From JBEVJK01 sp963791325 (GTDB lineage Bacteria; Pseudomonadota; Alphaproteobacteria; Rhizobiales; Rhizobiaceae), in the NCBI GenBank assembly GCA_963791325.1, contig CAWBRU010000019.1, positions 1-64,000 on the forward strand: a stretch of DNA of 64,000 nt, in the 5' to 3' direction. Made by a program: the position numbers and the translations under genes. Below the pieces are notes generated by a model. The model made no database searches and had not been told where the DNA came from. It saw nothing but the letters and a program-made list of their open reading frames with translations. This document shows, one piece after another, positions 27,098-35,701 of the stretch. Every line of letters begins with the position of its first letter. Position 1 is the stretch's first letter.

Positions 27098-27247
27098 TCA
27101 GCGGCGGCGGCAGGAGCCGGGGCGATCGGCCGGGCGGAGGCGGATGGGCGGCTCCGCGCCCGGCCGGCGTTCAATTGTTTGCCCTCCGTGCGGGCTGAAG
27201 GTGACGATGCGCAGCACGTCCTGAAGAATCTCGAAATGGCCAAACAC
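27098..27247 (-). CDS. Possible 49-residue small protein
   Basis: A GTG at 27247 is preceded by AAGGAG at a spacing of seven, the best ribosome-binding site in this 300-bp gap between yidD and the LysR gene. The product begins FGHFEILQDVLRIVTFSPHG and ends in an Arg/Pro-rich tail. There is no signal or membrane segment and no recognised family. It is called on the ribosome-binding site and on the change from ordinary to low-complexity composition alone; it may be chance. Confidence 0.3.
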   Translation of the reverse strand: MFGHFEILQDVLRIVTFSPHGGQTIERRPGAEPPIRLRPADRPGSCRRR

Positions 27248-27344
27248 GGTTCGTCTCCTTGCTTCAACCCGGCGATTAGAGCGCGGCTGGCCAACCGCTT
27301 CAAACGAGCATATTTTCGATTTGCGATGACTTGAGGTTATCGGA

Positions 27345-28259
27345 ATGAAGCGAGGCCGACTGCCGCTCACGGCACTGCGCAGCTTCGAAGCCGCCGGGCG
27401 ACACCTGAGCTTCGGCCGCGCGGCCGAAGAGCTGCTGGTGTCGCAGGCAGCCATCAGCCGGCAGATCCGCGAGCTCGAGACGCTGCTCGGAACGGCGCTG
27501 TTCGAGCGCCTGCATCGGCGTGTGCGGCTGACCGATGCCGGCCGCGCGCTGTTGGGTGAGCTCACCACCAGCTTCGACGCGATCGACCGGCGGCTGAGCG
27601 AGGTGAGCGGGCAGTCGCCGGCCAACAGCTTGAAGATAACGGTCGAGCCGGCCTTCGCCGGCGCCTGGCTGGTGCCCCGGCTCGACCGGTTCCGGGCGGC
27701 GTTTCCCGAGGTCGACCTGGTGCTCGACGACGACAGCCGCGTCGTCGAGTTTCGCGGTTCCGACATGGCGCTCGGCATTCGCCACAGCCTGCACCTCCGG
27801 TCGTGGCCGCGGCTGGAGGCCGAGCATTTGACCGACATCGTTGCCATGCCGCTGATCTCGCCGGCGCTGCTGGCCGCCGGTCCGCCGCTTGCCGAGCCCG
27901 CCGCGCTTGCCGCCTATACCCTGCTGCACGAGGAAAACCGCGACGGTTGGGCTCATTGGCTGCGTGCCGCCGGCGTCGGCGACATCGCCGCGCGCCATGG
28001 CCCGGTCTATCCGGACGCCTCACTCGCCAGCCAGGCGGCTTTGCTCGGCCATGGCGTGGTGCTGGGCGACGACGTACTCAACGGCGCCGACATTGCCGCC
28101 GGCCGGCTCGTCGCGCCGTTTGCGCTGTCGCTGCCCTACGGCGCCTATTGGCTGGTGGCGCCGCGGTTTGCGGACCTCGGCCCACCGGCCCGGGCTTTCG
28201 TCACCTGGCTTCGGCAGGAGATCCGGGCCGGCTCGACGGCGGAGCCGGCCCGGCGCTGA
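27345..28259 (+). CDS. LysR-family transcriptional regulator (GcvA-like)
   Basis: The 304-residue protein has an N-terminal winged helix (residues 6-65) with LTALRSFEAAGRHLSFGRAA and the recognition helix VSQAAISRQIRELETLLG. The type 2 periplasmic-binding fold starts near residue 92. The RLPLTALRSFEAAGRH opening is characteristic of the GcvA/AmpR branch. No catabolic gene is divergent except the doubtful small ORF, so its target is unclear. It is convergent with the SRPBCC gene, four bases away. Confidence 0.88.
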   Translation: MKRGRLPLTALRSFEAAGRHLSFGRAAEELLVSQAAISRQIRELETLLGTALFERLHRRVRLTDAGRALLGELTTSFDAIDRRLSEVSGQSPANSLKITVEPAFAGAWLVPRLDRFRAAFPEVDLVLDDDSRVVEFRGSDMALGIRHSLHLRSWPRLEAEHLTDIVAMPLISPALLAAGPPLAEPAALAAYTLLHEENRDGWAHWLRAAGVGDIAARHGPVYPDASLASQAALLGHGVVLGDDVLNGADIAAGRLVAPFALSLPYGAYWLVAPRFADLGPPARAFVTWLRQEIRAGSTAEPARR

Positions 28260-28263
28260 CCGG

Positions 28264-28728
28264 TCAGGCTGCGGCCGCCCGCTTGGACAGCACCACGGCG
28301 CCCGTCTCGAGCAGCGATTTCAGGTTGGAGAGGATCTGCGGCCAGCCGCCGGAGACGGCCTGGATGAGCTTGGAACCCGGCTTGTCGGCGGTGTGGGTGA
28401 TGGTCAGCTTGACGGCGTCGTGGGCGGGCTCGAGGTCCATGGTGCACAGCGACCAGCCTTCCGCCTTCAGCTCCGGGACGAACTCGTTGCGCCAGCGGAT
28501 CTTCAGGTGCTTCGGCGCCTCGCAGGCGAGGATCTCCCCGGTATCGCCGACCCGTCCGTCCGGCAGGATCAGCTTCCACGCGCCGCCGGTCTTCCAATCG
28601 GCCTCGGCATGCACGCCCAGCCAGTACTGTTCCATGAACTGTGCGGTGGTCAGCGCCTGCCACAGCTTCTCCGGCGTGGTGCGGATATAGGTGACGTAGA
28701 CGAACTCACTTTTGCCGGCATCGGTCAT
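28264..28728 (-). CDS. SRPBCC (AHSA1-type) domain protein
   Basis: The 154-residue START-like protein has FVYVTYIRTTPEKLWQALT, the GGAWKLILPDGRVGDTGEI strand pair and a C-terminal long helix (GGWPQILSNLKSLLE). It is the typical AHSA1-homologous form in which a hydrophobic cavity binds small molecules. Its ATG overlaps the stop of the ArsR-type gene (ATGA). Such ArsR-SRPBCC pairs are common, and the SRPBCC protein is usually controlled by the repressor. The ligand is unknown. Confidence 0.85.
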   Translation of the reverse strand: MTDAGKSEFVYVTYIRTTPEKLWQALTTAQFMEQYWLGVHAEADWKTGGAWKLILPDGRVGDTGEILACEAPKHLKIRWRNEFVPELKAEGWSLCTMDLEPAHDAVKLTITHTADKPGSKLIQAVSGGWPQILSNLKSLLETGAVVLSKRAAAA

Positions 28729-29045
28729 CGGTGGTCTCCTTCGAGGGTCCTTTTGAGGTCGGATAATGCATCGAGGCGGGGGCGTTCGAATTTGCCGATC
28801 CAGCGCTCGGCAATGTCGTTGATCGGCACAGGATTGATGAAATGGAGCTTCTCGCGGCCACGCCGCCGGCTGGAGACGAGATTGGCGGCTTCCAGGACGG
28901 CGAGATGCTTGGCCACGCCCTGCCGCGACATGCCGAGCCCGCCGCTGAGATCGGCGAGCGTCTGCCCGTCCCGCCCATGGAGACGGTCGAGCAGCTGCCG
29001 GCGGCCGGCGTCGGCCAAGGCGCGGAATACGGCGTCATCGTTCAT
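28725..29045 (-). CDS. ArsR-family winged-helix repressor
   Basis: The 106-residue protein starts MNDDAVFRALADAGRRQLLD. The helix-turn-helix is in LADLSGGLGMSRQGVAKHLAVLE, and the wing follows as VSSRRRGREKLHFIN. It lacks the metal-binding cysteines of classical ArsR, so it probably senses something else, as SdpR-type members do. The ATG at 29045 is chosen over an upstream in-frame start because the promoter and operators lie directly before it. It is the first gene of the pair with the SRPBCC protein and is almost certainly autoregulated. Confidence 0.88.
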   Translation of the reverse strand: MNDDAVFRALADAGRRQLLDRLHGRDGQTLADLSGGLGMSRQGVAKHLAVLEAANLVSSRRRGREKLHFINPVPINDIAERWIGKFERPRLDALSDLKRTLEGDHR

Positions 29046-29054
29046 CTCAGATAA

Positions 29055-29103
29055 GCAACCATTTGGTTGCGTATTAATAGGCAACTTCCTGGTTGCCTGT
29101 CAA
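29055..29103 (-). promoter_or_regulatory. Sigma-70 promoter with two palindromic operators for the ArsR gene
   Basis: On the minus strand TTGACA (29098-29103) is followed by an 18-bp spacer that is itself the palindrome GGCAAC-N6-GTTGCC (29080-29097). The -10 TATTAA is at 29074-29079. A second, perfect palindrome GCAACC-ATTT-GGTTGC (29055-29070) covers the start of transcription and leads up to the ribosome-binding site. The arrangement blocks RNA polymerase if a dimer binds either site, fitting autorepression by the ArsR protein. Confidence 0.7.
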
Positions 29104-29161
29104 GGGCCTCCTGCAGATGTGCGATGGTTGTGCCTTGCGCTTGGGCCGAGGCCGTCGTAGG

Positions 29162-29181
29162 TTGAGAAAAGGTTTTCTCAA
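29162..29181. promoter_or_regulatory. Perfect inverted repeat upstream of the LacI-type gene
   Basis: TTGAGAAAA-GG-TTTTCTCAA is a nine-base perfect inverted repeat with a two-base centre, 43 bp before the LacI-type start codon. Size and position fit an autoregulatory operator of that repressor, although most LacI-family operators have a central CG. A second copy was not found before the binding-protein gene at 30320. Confidence 0.5.
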
Positions 29182-29223
29182 GGGCGGGAGTTATCCGGCC
29201 CCGGACCTCGGAGCTGCCCGCGG

Positions 29224-30267
29224 ATGGTCCTGCAGGCCGAGCAAGGTCGCGCTTTCGCCAGGCCGGTGACGCTGCGGGAAGTCGCGTCCGCCGCCGGGGT
29301 GAGCGTGGCGACCGCCTCGAAGGCGCTGAACGACACCGGACGAATGACCGTGGAGACCCGCGAGCGGGTACGGCAGACGGCCCGGCGCTTGGGCTTCCGC
29401 CCCAATGGCTTGGCGCAAAGCCTGCTGCGCCAGCGGAGCTTCACCGTCGGCCTGCTCACCAACGATACCTATGGCCGGTTCTCCCTGCCGCTCATGTCGG
29501 GCATCTCCGAAGCGCTCGTTGACAACGGCGTCTCGGTGTTTCTGTGCAACGTCGAGGACGACCCGCGTCGGGGCCAGCTGCATGTCGAGGCGATGCTCGA
29601 CAAGCGGGTGGATGGCATCATTGCCACCGGCAAGCGCATCGACCGGCGGCTGCCTGTCGATCTTTCCAATCTCGGCATCCCCGCGATCTATGCCTTTACC
29701 CAGCCGGACCCCGCGGCGATCGCCTTTGTCTCGGACGACGAGGGCGGCGCGCGGCTTGCCGTCGAGCATCTGTGCCGAGCCGGCCGGCAACGCATAGCCC
29801 ATGTCAGCGGCCCGCCGAGCTTCGCTGTCGTCCATGCTCGCGCCGAGGCCTATCGCGCCGTGCTCGCCGAGCACGCCCTGCCGGTCAGGACGCCGCTGCT
29901 CGGCGCCTGGTCGGAGGCCTGGGGGCACGCGGCCGTGGCGCAACTCTTCGAAGCCGCGGGACCGCTGCCCGATGCCGTGTTCTGCGGCAACGATCAGATC
30001 GCCCGCGGCGTCGTCGATGCGCTGCGCGAGCGCGGCCTCGCCGTCCCCGACGACGTTGCGGTGATCGGCTTCGACAATTGGGAGATCGTGGCGGAGGCGA
30101 CCCGCCCGCCGCTGACGTCGGTGGACATGAATCTCGCCGATCTCGGCCGGGAGGCCGGACTGGCGCTGCTTGCGCTGGTTGGCGGCGAGCCGGCCGAGCC
30201 GGGCATCAGGAAGCTGCCGTGCCGGCTCGTGGCCCGTCAGTCATGCGGCCGACCTTCGGGCGGCTGA
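29224..30267 (+). CDS. LacI-family transcriptional regulator
   Basis: The 347-residue repressor has the LacI helix-turn-helix at about residues 16-36 (TLREVASAAGVSVATASKAL), the hinge-helix region NGLAQSLLR, and a periplasmic-binding-type sensor domain (SFTVGLLTNDTYGRF to GFDNWEIVAEATRPPLTSVD). It stands directly before and in line with a sugar ABC transporter and GH127 glycosidase operon and should respond to their substrate. A perfect inverted repeat 43 bp upstream may be its own operator. Confidence 0.9.
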   Translation: MVLQAEQGRAFARPVTLREVASAAGVSVATASKALNDTGRMTVETRERVRQTARRLGFRPNGLAQSLLRQRSFTVGLLTNDTYGRFSLPLMSGISEALVDNGVSVFLCNVEDDPRRGQLHVEAMLDKRVDGIIATGKRIDRRLPVDLSNLGIPAIYAFTQPDPAAIAFVSDDEGGARLAVEHLCRAGRQRIAHVSGPPSFAVVHARAEAYRAVLAEHALPVRTPLLGAWSEAWGHAAVAQLFEAAGPLPDAVFCGNDQIARGVVDALRERGLAVPDDVAVIGFDNWEIVAEATRPPLTSVDMNLADLGREAGLALLALVGGEPAEPGIRKLPCRLVARQSCGRPSGG

Positions 30268-30319
30268 AGAGGATGCCGCGCCGTCGACCCGCGGCCGGCC
30301 GATTGAGGAGGAGAAGACG

Positions 30320-31567
30320 ATGAGGACAGTGATTGCCGGCATTGCCATTGCGGCGGCCGCGCTCAGTGCCGGCTGGCCGGCGGCCGCGGCCGAAACCGCC
30401 AATATCTGGGTGCGCGCCGACGGCTCGAACTTCATGCCGCGCATCGTCGATGCGTTCAACAAGAGCCATGAGAACCAGATCAAGCTCGACATCATCCCCA
30501 ATGCCGAGATCATCCCCAAATATGGCGCCGCGGCAGCCGGCGGAACCGCGCCCGACGCGCTTTCGCTCGATCTGATCTACACGCCTGCCTTCTCCGCCGC
30601 GGGCCAGCTCGAAGACATCACCGACTGGGCCAAATCCTTGCCCTATTTCAACAGCCTGTCGCCGGCGCATGTCAAAACCGGCACGTATAAGGGCCGCATC
30701 TACGGTCTGCCGTTCTCGGCCGACAGCTCGGTGCTGATCTGGAACAAGAAGCTGTTCAAGCAGGCCGGTCTCGATCCGGAGAAAGGCCCGACCAACTGGG
30801 CCGAGATCGAAGCCGATGCCGAGAAGGTCAATGCCCTCGGCGGCGACATCAAGGGCTTCTACTTCTCCGGCAATTGCGGCGGCTGCAACATCTTCACCTT
30901 CACCCCGCTGATCTGGGCTTCGGGCGGAGACATTCTCACCGAGGACGGCTCGAAGGCGACCCTCGACAGCCCGCAGCTGCGCGGGGCGATCGACCTCTAC
31001 CGCTCGATGGTCAAGAAGGGGCTGGTGCCGGAAGGCGCCCAGACCGATACCGGGTCGAACTTCTTCGCCGCCTTTGCCGGCGGCAATATCGGCATCACGC
31101 CGTCGGGCGCGTTCGCCATCGGCGCCCTCAACACCCAGTACCCCGACATCGACTACGGCATCACCTTCCTGCCGGGCAAGGATGGCAGTTGGTCCTCGTT
31201 CGCCGGCGGCGACAATTTCGTCGTCACCAAGGGCACCAAGAAGATCGACGTGGTCAAGGAGTTCCTCGACTTCGCCTACTCCCTGGAGGGCCAGACGATC
31301 TTGGCCAAATATGGCAGCCTGCCGGTGCGCGGCGACATCGCCAAGGAGGCGCTCAAAGACCTCGACCCGCGCTACCAGGTCGCGGCGGAGGCCATGGCCA
31401 AAGGACGCACGCCCTACTCCGTCGTGTTCAACGATCTGATCAACTCGGCCAACGGTCCGTGGACGCAGATGATCGGCGAGGTGTTCTTCGGCGACGATGT
31501 CGACGGCGCCATCGCCAATGCCCAGGAGACAATGCAGTCGATCATCGACGCCGCACCGCAGAAATGA
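30320..31567 (+). CDS. Sugar ABC transporter substrate-binding protein (CUT1)
   Basis: The 415-residue family 1 binding protein has a Sec signal ending at PAAAAET. The mature sequence (NIWVRADGSNFMPRIVDAFN, GGTAPDALSLDLIYTPAF, NFFAAFAGGNIGITPSGAFA) is of the MalE/UgpB type. GAGGAG precedes the ATG at 30320. A CGGC cysteine pair (SGNCGGCNIFTF) lies near residue 190, which is uncommon in the family. It probably binds an oligosaccharide containing L-arabinofuranose, judging from the GH127 gene downstream; that is inference. Confidence 0.88.
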   Translation: MRTVIAGIAIAAAALSAGWPAAAAETANIWVRADGSNFMPRIVDAFNKSHENQIKLDIIPNAEIIPKYGAAAAGGTAPDALSLDLIYTPAFSAAGQLEDITDWAKSLPYFNSLSPAHVKTGTYKGRIYGLPFSADSSVLIWNKKLFKQAGLDPEKGPTNWAEIEADAEKVNALGGDIKGFYFSGNCGGCNIFTFTPLIWASGGDILTEDGSKATLDSPQLRGAIDLYRSMVKKGLVPEGAQTDTGSNFFAAFAGGNIGITPSGAFAIGALNTQYPDIDYGITFLPGKDGSWSSFAGGDNFVVTKGTKKIDVVKEFLDFAYSLEGQTILAKYGSLPVRGDIAKEALKDLDPRYQVAAEAMAKGRTPYSVVFNDLINSANGPWTQMIGEVFFGDDVDGAIANAQETMQSIIDAAPQK

Positions 31568-31637
31568 CTGCTTCTCCGGCCGCCCGCCGCGCTGATCCGG
31601 CCGGCGGCCGGAGGTTTTTCGCAACGGCAGGACAGCG

Positions 31638-32561
31638 ATGACGGCGCTCGCGACATCACCCCTCCGCCGGCGGCGCAAGCTGGTCGGAGCCGGCCGCAGC
31701 CAGTGGATCGGCCTCCTCTATGTGGCGCCGGCGGTCGCGCTGGTGTTCGTGTTCTTCGTCGTGCCGCTGGCGATGACGGCGTGGATGTCCCTGCACAACT
31801 GGCCGCTGATGGGCGCGCATAGCTTCATCGGGCTCGACAACTATGCCGCGATCCTGCGCGACACCCGCTTCTGGCGGGCGCTGCGCTTCACCGGTCTCTA
31901 CACGGTGGTGGTCACCATCGCGATCTTCGCCGTCGCGTTCCCGCTGGCGCTGTTCATCGAGCGGCCGCGGCAGCTGACCGGGGTCTATCGCACGGCCTTC
32001 TTCATGCCGGTGGTCGTCGGCTTCGCCTCGGCCAGCCTGCTCTGGTCGTGGCTGCTCAACGTCGATTCCGGCCTGTTCAGCCCCGCAGCCTTCGCGCTTG
32101 GCCTGACCGACAAGAAGGTCAATCTGCTCGCCACCTTCCAGCCGGCGTTCTGGTCGATCATCGCTATGGTCGTCTGGAAGGTCGCCGGCTTCACCATGAT
32201 CATCCTGATGACCGGGCTGCAGTCGATCCCGACCGAGCTGCAGGAGGCGGCGATCATCGACGGCGCCCATCCGCTGAAGCGGATGTGGCACATCACCCTG
32301 CCGCTGATGCGGCGGACCATCGCGCTGGCTTTGATCCTGTCGGTCGCCGGCTCGATTTTGGCCTTCGACCAATTCTACATCATCCTGCGCGGCGGTCCGC
32401 GCAACCAGACGCTCACCGCGGTCTACTGGATCTTCAACCAGTCCTTCGTGTCGTTCAAGCTCGGCTACGGTGCGGCGCTGTCGATGGTGCTGCTGGTGAT
32501 CCTGGTGGCGCTCAGCCTGATCCAGCTGTGGCTGCTCAGGCAGCCGGAGGGGGTCGACTGA
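31638..32561 (+). CDS. Sugar ABC transporter permease (MalF type)
   Basis: The 307-residue membrane protein has six to seven hydrophobic segments and the EAA loop ELQEAAIIDGAHPLKRMWHI near residue 200, the CUT1 hallmark. It follows the binding protein by 70 bp, and its stop overlaps the next start (TGATG). No ATPase gene is present in this operon, so it must use one encoded elsewhere. Confidence 0.9.
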   Translation: MTALATSPLRRRRKLVGAGRSQWIGLLYVAPAVALVFVFFVVPLAMTAWMSLHNWPLMGAHSFIGLDNYAAILRDTRFWRALRFTGLYTVVVTIAIFAVAFPLALFIERPRQLTGVYRTAFFMPVVVGFASASLLWSWLLNVDSGLFSPAAFALGLTDKKVNLLATFQPAFWSIIAMVVWKVAGFTMIILMTGLQSIPTELQEAAIIDGAHPLKRMWHITLPLMRRTIALALILSVAGSILAFDQFYIILRGGPRNQTLTAVYWIFNQSFVSFKLGYGAALSMVLLVILVALSLIQLWLLRQPEGVD

Positions 32562-33418
32562 TGGCGCAGGCGCGGTCCCGGCAGAGCCGCCTCGGCCTCG
32601 GTCTTGCCGAGCATGCGACCGGCCTCATGATAGCCGCCGTCTTCCTGGCGCCGATAGCCTGGACGGTGCTGTCGACGTTCAAGCCGTCCCAGGAGGCACG
32701 TCAGCCGCCGCTGCCGCCCTGGCCGACAACCGGCTTCTCGGTCGAGAACTACGCCACCCTGAACACCTTCGGCGACGGGCTGTGGCTGCCGGCGCGCAAC
32801 AGCATCTACGTCGCCACGATGACGGTCGTGCTGTCGGTCCTGGTCAGCGTGCTTGCCGGATACGGCTTCTCGCGCTTTCGCTTTCCACTCAAGAACGTGC
32901 TGTTCGTGGTCATCCTGTCGACGATCATGATCCCGTTCCAATCGATCCTGACGCCGATCTTCCTGGTGCTGACCAAGATCGGGCTGCACAATACCCTGAC
33001 CGGGCTGGTCTGCGTCTATGTCACGCTGCAGCTGCCGTTCTCGATCTTCATGATGCGCAACGCCTTCGACGCCGTGCCGCGCGAGATCGAGGAGGCGGCT
33101 CGCATGGACGGGGCCAACAACACCGCCATGCTCACCCGGATCATGCTGCCGCTGGTCTGGCCCGGCATCGTGACGATTGCGTTGTTTGCCTTTCTCGGCG
33201 CCTGGAACGAGTTCCTGGCCGCGCTGGTGCTGATGACCGACCAGTCGAAATTCACCCTGCCGATCATGATGACGGCGCTGCAATCCGGACGGTTCGGCGC
33301 GATCGACTGGGGCGCGGTGCAGGCCGGCGTCACCGTGATGATGATCCCGTGCCTGATCCTGTTTCTGCTTTTGCAGCGCTTCTACATCCGCGGCCTGATG
33401 GCCGGCGCCGTCAAATGA
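32561..33418 (+). CDS. Sugar ABC transporter permease (MalG type)
   Basis: The 285-residue permease pairs with the preceding MalF-type subunit. Its EAA loop is EIEEAARMDGANNTAMLTRI, and the N-terminus has a single helix (GLMIAAVFLAPIAWTVLSTF) followed by the periplasmic loop. The ATG overlaps the upstream stop by one base, which is standard coupling. The gene for the beta-L-arabinofuranosidase-like enzyme starts 27 bp later. Confidence 0.9.
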   Translation: MAQARSRQSRLGLGLAEHATGLMIAAVFLAPIAWTVLSTFKPSQEARQPPLPPWPTTGFSVENYATLNTFGDGLWLPARNSIYVATMTVVLSVLVSVLAGYGFSRFRFPLKNVLFVVILSTIMIPFQSILTPIFLVLTKIGLHNTLTGLVCVYVTLQLPFSIFMMRNAFDAVPREIEEAARMDGANNTAMLTRIMLPLVWPGIVTIALFAFLGAWNEFLAALVLMTDQSKFTLPIMMTALQSGRFGAIDWGAVQAGVTVMMIPCLILFLLLQRFYIRGLMAGAVK

Positions 33419-33445
33419 CCCAACCGCCTCGAAAGGACCCCGCCC

Positions 33446-35419
33446 ATGGCCGCTTCGCAACCGACCGCATCAGCCCCGCCTGCCCGCGCCTTTCGTCCGC
33501 TGCCTGTCCCGAATGTCGATGTGGGCGGGTTCTGGGGCGACCGCGTCGATGCCGTTGCTGCCCGCACGGCCGATATCCTCTACGAGCGCTGCGTGGCGGC
33601 CGGCATGCTCGACCAGATCGATCCGGACCGCGAGCCGCCCGGGGTCCGCATTCCGTTCCACGTCAATGACGGCTTCACCGCCCGAACGGTCACCACGCAG
33701 ATGTTTTGGGACTCCGATCTCGGCAAGACCATCGAGACCGCCGCCTATTCGCTGTTTCGCCGCGCCAATCCGGAGCTCGAGGCGAAGATCGACGCCGTCA
33801 TCGACATGTACGCCAAGCTGCAGGAACCGGACGGCTATCTGTCGAGTTGGTACCAGCGGGTCGAGCCCGGCAAGCGCTGGACCAATCTGCGCGACTGCCA
33901 CGAGCTTTACTGCGCCGGCCACCTGATCGAAGGCGCCGTCGCCTACTACCAGGCGACCGGCAAGCGCAAGCTGCTCGACGTCTTGTGCCGCTATGCCGAC
34001 CATATCGCCTCGGTGCTGGGCCCCGAACCGGGCAAGACCAAGGGCTATTGTGGGCATGAGGAGATCGAGCTGGCGCTGGTCAAGCTCGGCCGCGCGACCG
34101 GCGAACGGAAATATCTGGAGCTGGCGAGGTACTTCATCGACCAGCGCGGCCAGCAGCCGCATTTCTTCGACGCGGAAGCGCGGGCGCGCGGCGCCGACCC
34201 CAAGGATTTCCATTTCAAGACGTACGAGTACAACCAGTCGCACAAGCCGGTCCGCGAACAGGACAAGGTCGTCGGCCATGCCGTGCGCGCCATGTATCTC
34301 TATTCCGGCATGGCCGATATCGCCACCGAATATGGCGATGCCGACCTGAGGACCGCGCTCGACCGCCTGTGGGACGACCTGGTGAGCAAGCGCCTCTATG
34401 TCACCGGCGGGCTTGGTCCGTCGGCCGACAATGAGGGTTTCACCAGCGACTACGACCTGCCCAATGAGAGCGCCTATGCCGAGACCTGCGCCGCCGTCGG
34501 CCTCGTGTTCTGGGCGAACCGCATGCTCGGCATGGGGCCCGACACGCGGTACGCCGACGTGATGGAGCGGGCGCTCTACAACGGCGCGATCTCGGGTCTG
34601 TCGCTCGACGGCGCCCTGTTCTTCTACGAGAACCCGCTGGAGAGCCGGGGGGGCCATCACCGCTGGATCTGGCATCGCTGCCCGTGCTGTCCGCCCAATA
34701 TCGGCCGGCTGGTCGCCTCGATCGGCAGCTATTTCTACGGCCTTGCGGACGACGCGCTCGCCGTCCACCTCTATGGCGACAGCATCGCCCGCTTCGACAT
34801 CGGCCAAACGCCTGTGCGCCTCGTCCAGCAAAGCCGCTACCCGTGGGATGGCAAGGTCGCGATCGGCATCGAACCTGAACGCCCGGCCGAGTTCACCCTC
34901 CATCTGCGCATTCCGGCTTGGGCCGACGGCGCCCTTCTGTCCCTCAACGGCGCAGCCGTCGATCTCGCGGGCAGCATCCGCGACGGCTATGCGGCAATCA
35001 CCCGCCGCTGGCAGGCCGGAGATGCGCTCGCGCTCGACCTGCCGCTTCCTGCGGAGCGGCTCTATGCCAACCCGAAGGTGCGGCAGACCGTCGGCCGCGT
35101 GGCGCTCCGGCGTGGGCCGCTGATCTACTGCGTCGAGGCGACCGACAATGCCGCCGGGCTCGAACGCTTCAGCCTGGCCCGGGACGCCGCGATAGAGGCG
35201 GCCGAGGCGCCCAATCTGCTGGGCGGCGTGGTGACCCTCAGCGCCTCCGGCCAGGCAGAGGCGCCGGCCGGCTGGGCGGATGTGCTCTACCGGGCCGAGC
35301 CGCCCGTCAAGGAGACGGTGCGGCTGACCGCGGTGCCCTATTTCGCCTGGGACAATCGCGACCCAGGCGAGATGCTGGTTTGGGTGCGGGAGGGTTCCGG
35401 CGGCGAGACCGGCGGCTGA
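33446..35419 (+). CDS. GH127-family glycoside hydrolase (beta-L-arabinofuranosidase-like)
   Basis: The 657-residue protein matches GH127/DUF1680 in length. It has an (alpha/alpha)6-barrel N-terminal part and beta domains from about residue 440. The zinc-cysteine catalytic centre of this family is visible as Glu346-x-Cys348 (AYAETCAAVG) and Cys414-Cys415 (HRCPCCPPN). No signal peptide is seen, so it acts in the cytoplasm on imported oligosaccharides. It sits at the end of the CUT1 transporter genes and implies that the operon handles L-arabinofuranosides or a related sugar. The exact linkage cannot be told. Confidence 0.88.
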   Translation: MAASQPTASAPPARAFRPLPVPNVDVGGFWGDRVDAVAARTADILYERCVAAGMLDQIDPDREPPGVRIPFHVNDGFTARTVTTQMFWDSDLGKTIETAAYSLFRRANPELEAKIDAVIDMYAKLQEPDGYLSSWYQRVEPGKRWTNLRDCHELYCAGHLIEGAVAYYQATGKRKLLDVLCRYADHIASVLGPEPGKTKGYCGHEEIELALVKLGRATGERKYLELARYFIDQRGQQPHFFDAEARARGADPKDFHFKTYEYNQSHKPVREQDKVVGHAVRAMYLYSGMADIATEYGDADLRTALDRLWDDLVSKRLYVTGGLGPSADNEGFTSDYDLPNESAYAETCAAVGLVFWANRMLGMGPDTRYADVMERALYNGAISGLSLDGALFFYENPLESRGGHHRWIWHRCPCCPPNIGRLVASIGSYFYGLADDALAVHLYGDSIARFDIGQTPVRLVQQSRYPWDGKVAIGIEPERPAEFTLHLRIPAWADGALLSLNGAAVDLAGSIRDGYAAITRRWQAGDALALDLPLPAERLYANPKVRQTVGRVALRRGPLIYCVEATDNAAGLERFSLARDAAIEAAEAPNLLGGVVTLSASGQAEAPAGWADVLYRAEPPVKETVRLTAVPYFAWDNRDPGEMLVWVREGSGGETGG

Positions 35420-35496
35420 CGCTCGACGGCCGCTGCGTTCGCCCCTACCATCACGGCAGGGCGCGTTCGGCGCCATCGGGGACAGGAGGGTTAGAT

Positions 35497-35643
35497 ATGC
35501 GCATCGTCGCGGCGGTCATCATGATCACAGCGCTGGCGGCCACCGGCTGTACCAGCACGGCTCCCACCACGGCCAACGGCAAGCCGGTGAGGACGCCCGA
35601 TCCCTACGCGGTGCCGGCCGGTGCCTGGAATCCGCCGTCCTAG
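35497..35643 (+). CDS. Very small lipoprotein
   Basis: The ATG at 35497 has AGGAGGG seven bases upstream. The 48-residue product is a lipoprotein signal (MRIVAAVIMITALAATGC, lipobox LAATGC) followed by a short Thr/Pro/Ala-rich tail ending GAWNPPS. It lies between the GH127 and phosphotriesterase-like genes with 77 bp before and 58 bp after, so it is probably co-transcribed. The mature part is only about 31 residues. Its function is unknown. Confidence 0.7.
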   Translation: MRIVAAVIMITALAATGCTSTAPTTANGKPVRTPDPYAVPAGAWNPPS

Positions 35644-35701
35644 CGCGCAAACCCGCATCAGCGCGCCGCGGTTCTTTCGTCCGCATTGGAGATGACAACG
35701 A

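Noticed and set aside
29162..29181. Inverted repeat as a terminator for an upstream gene
   Set aside because: Both neighbouring genes start here (divergent), so nothing ends at this position, and the stem is A/T-rich with no loop.
33470..35476. A 668-codon minus-strand frame
   Set aside because: Exact antisense of the GH127 gene, whose catalytic residues prove the plus-strand reading.
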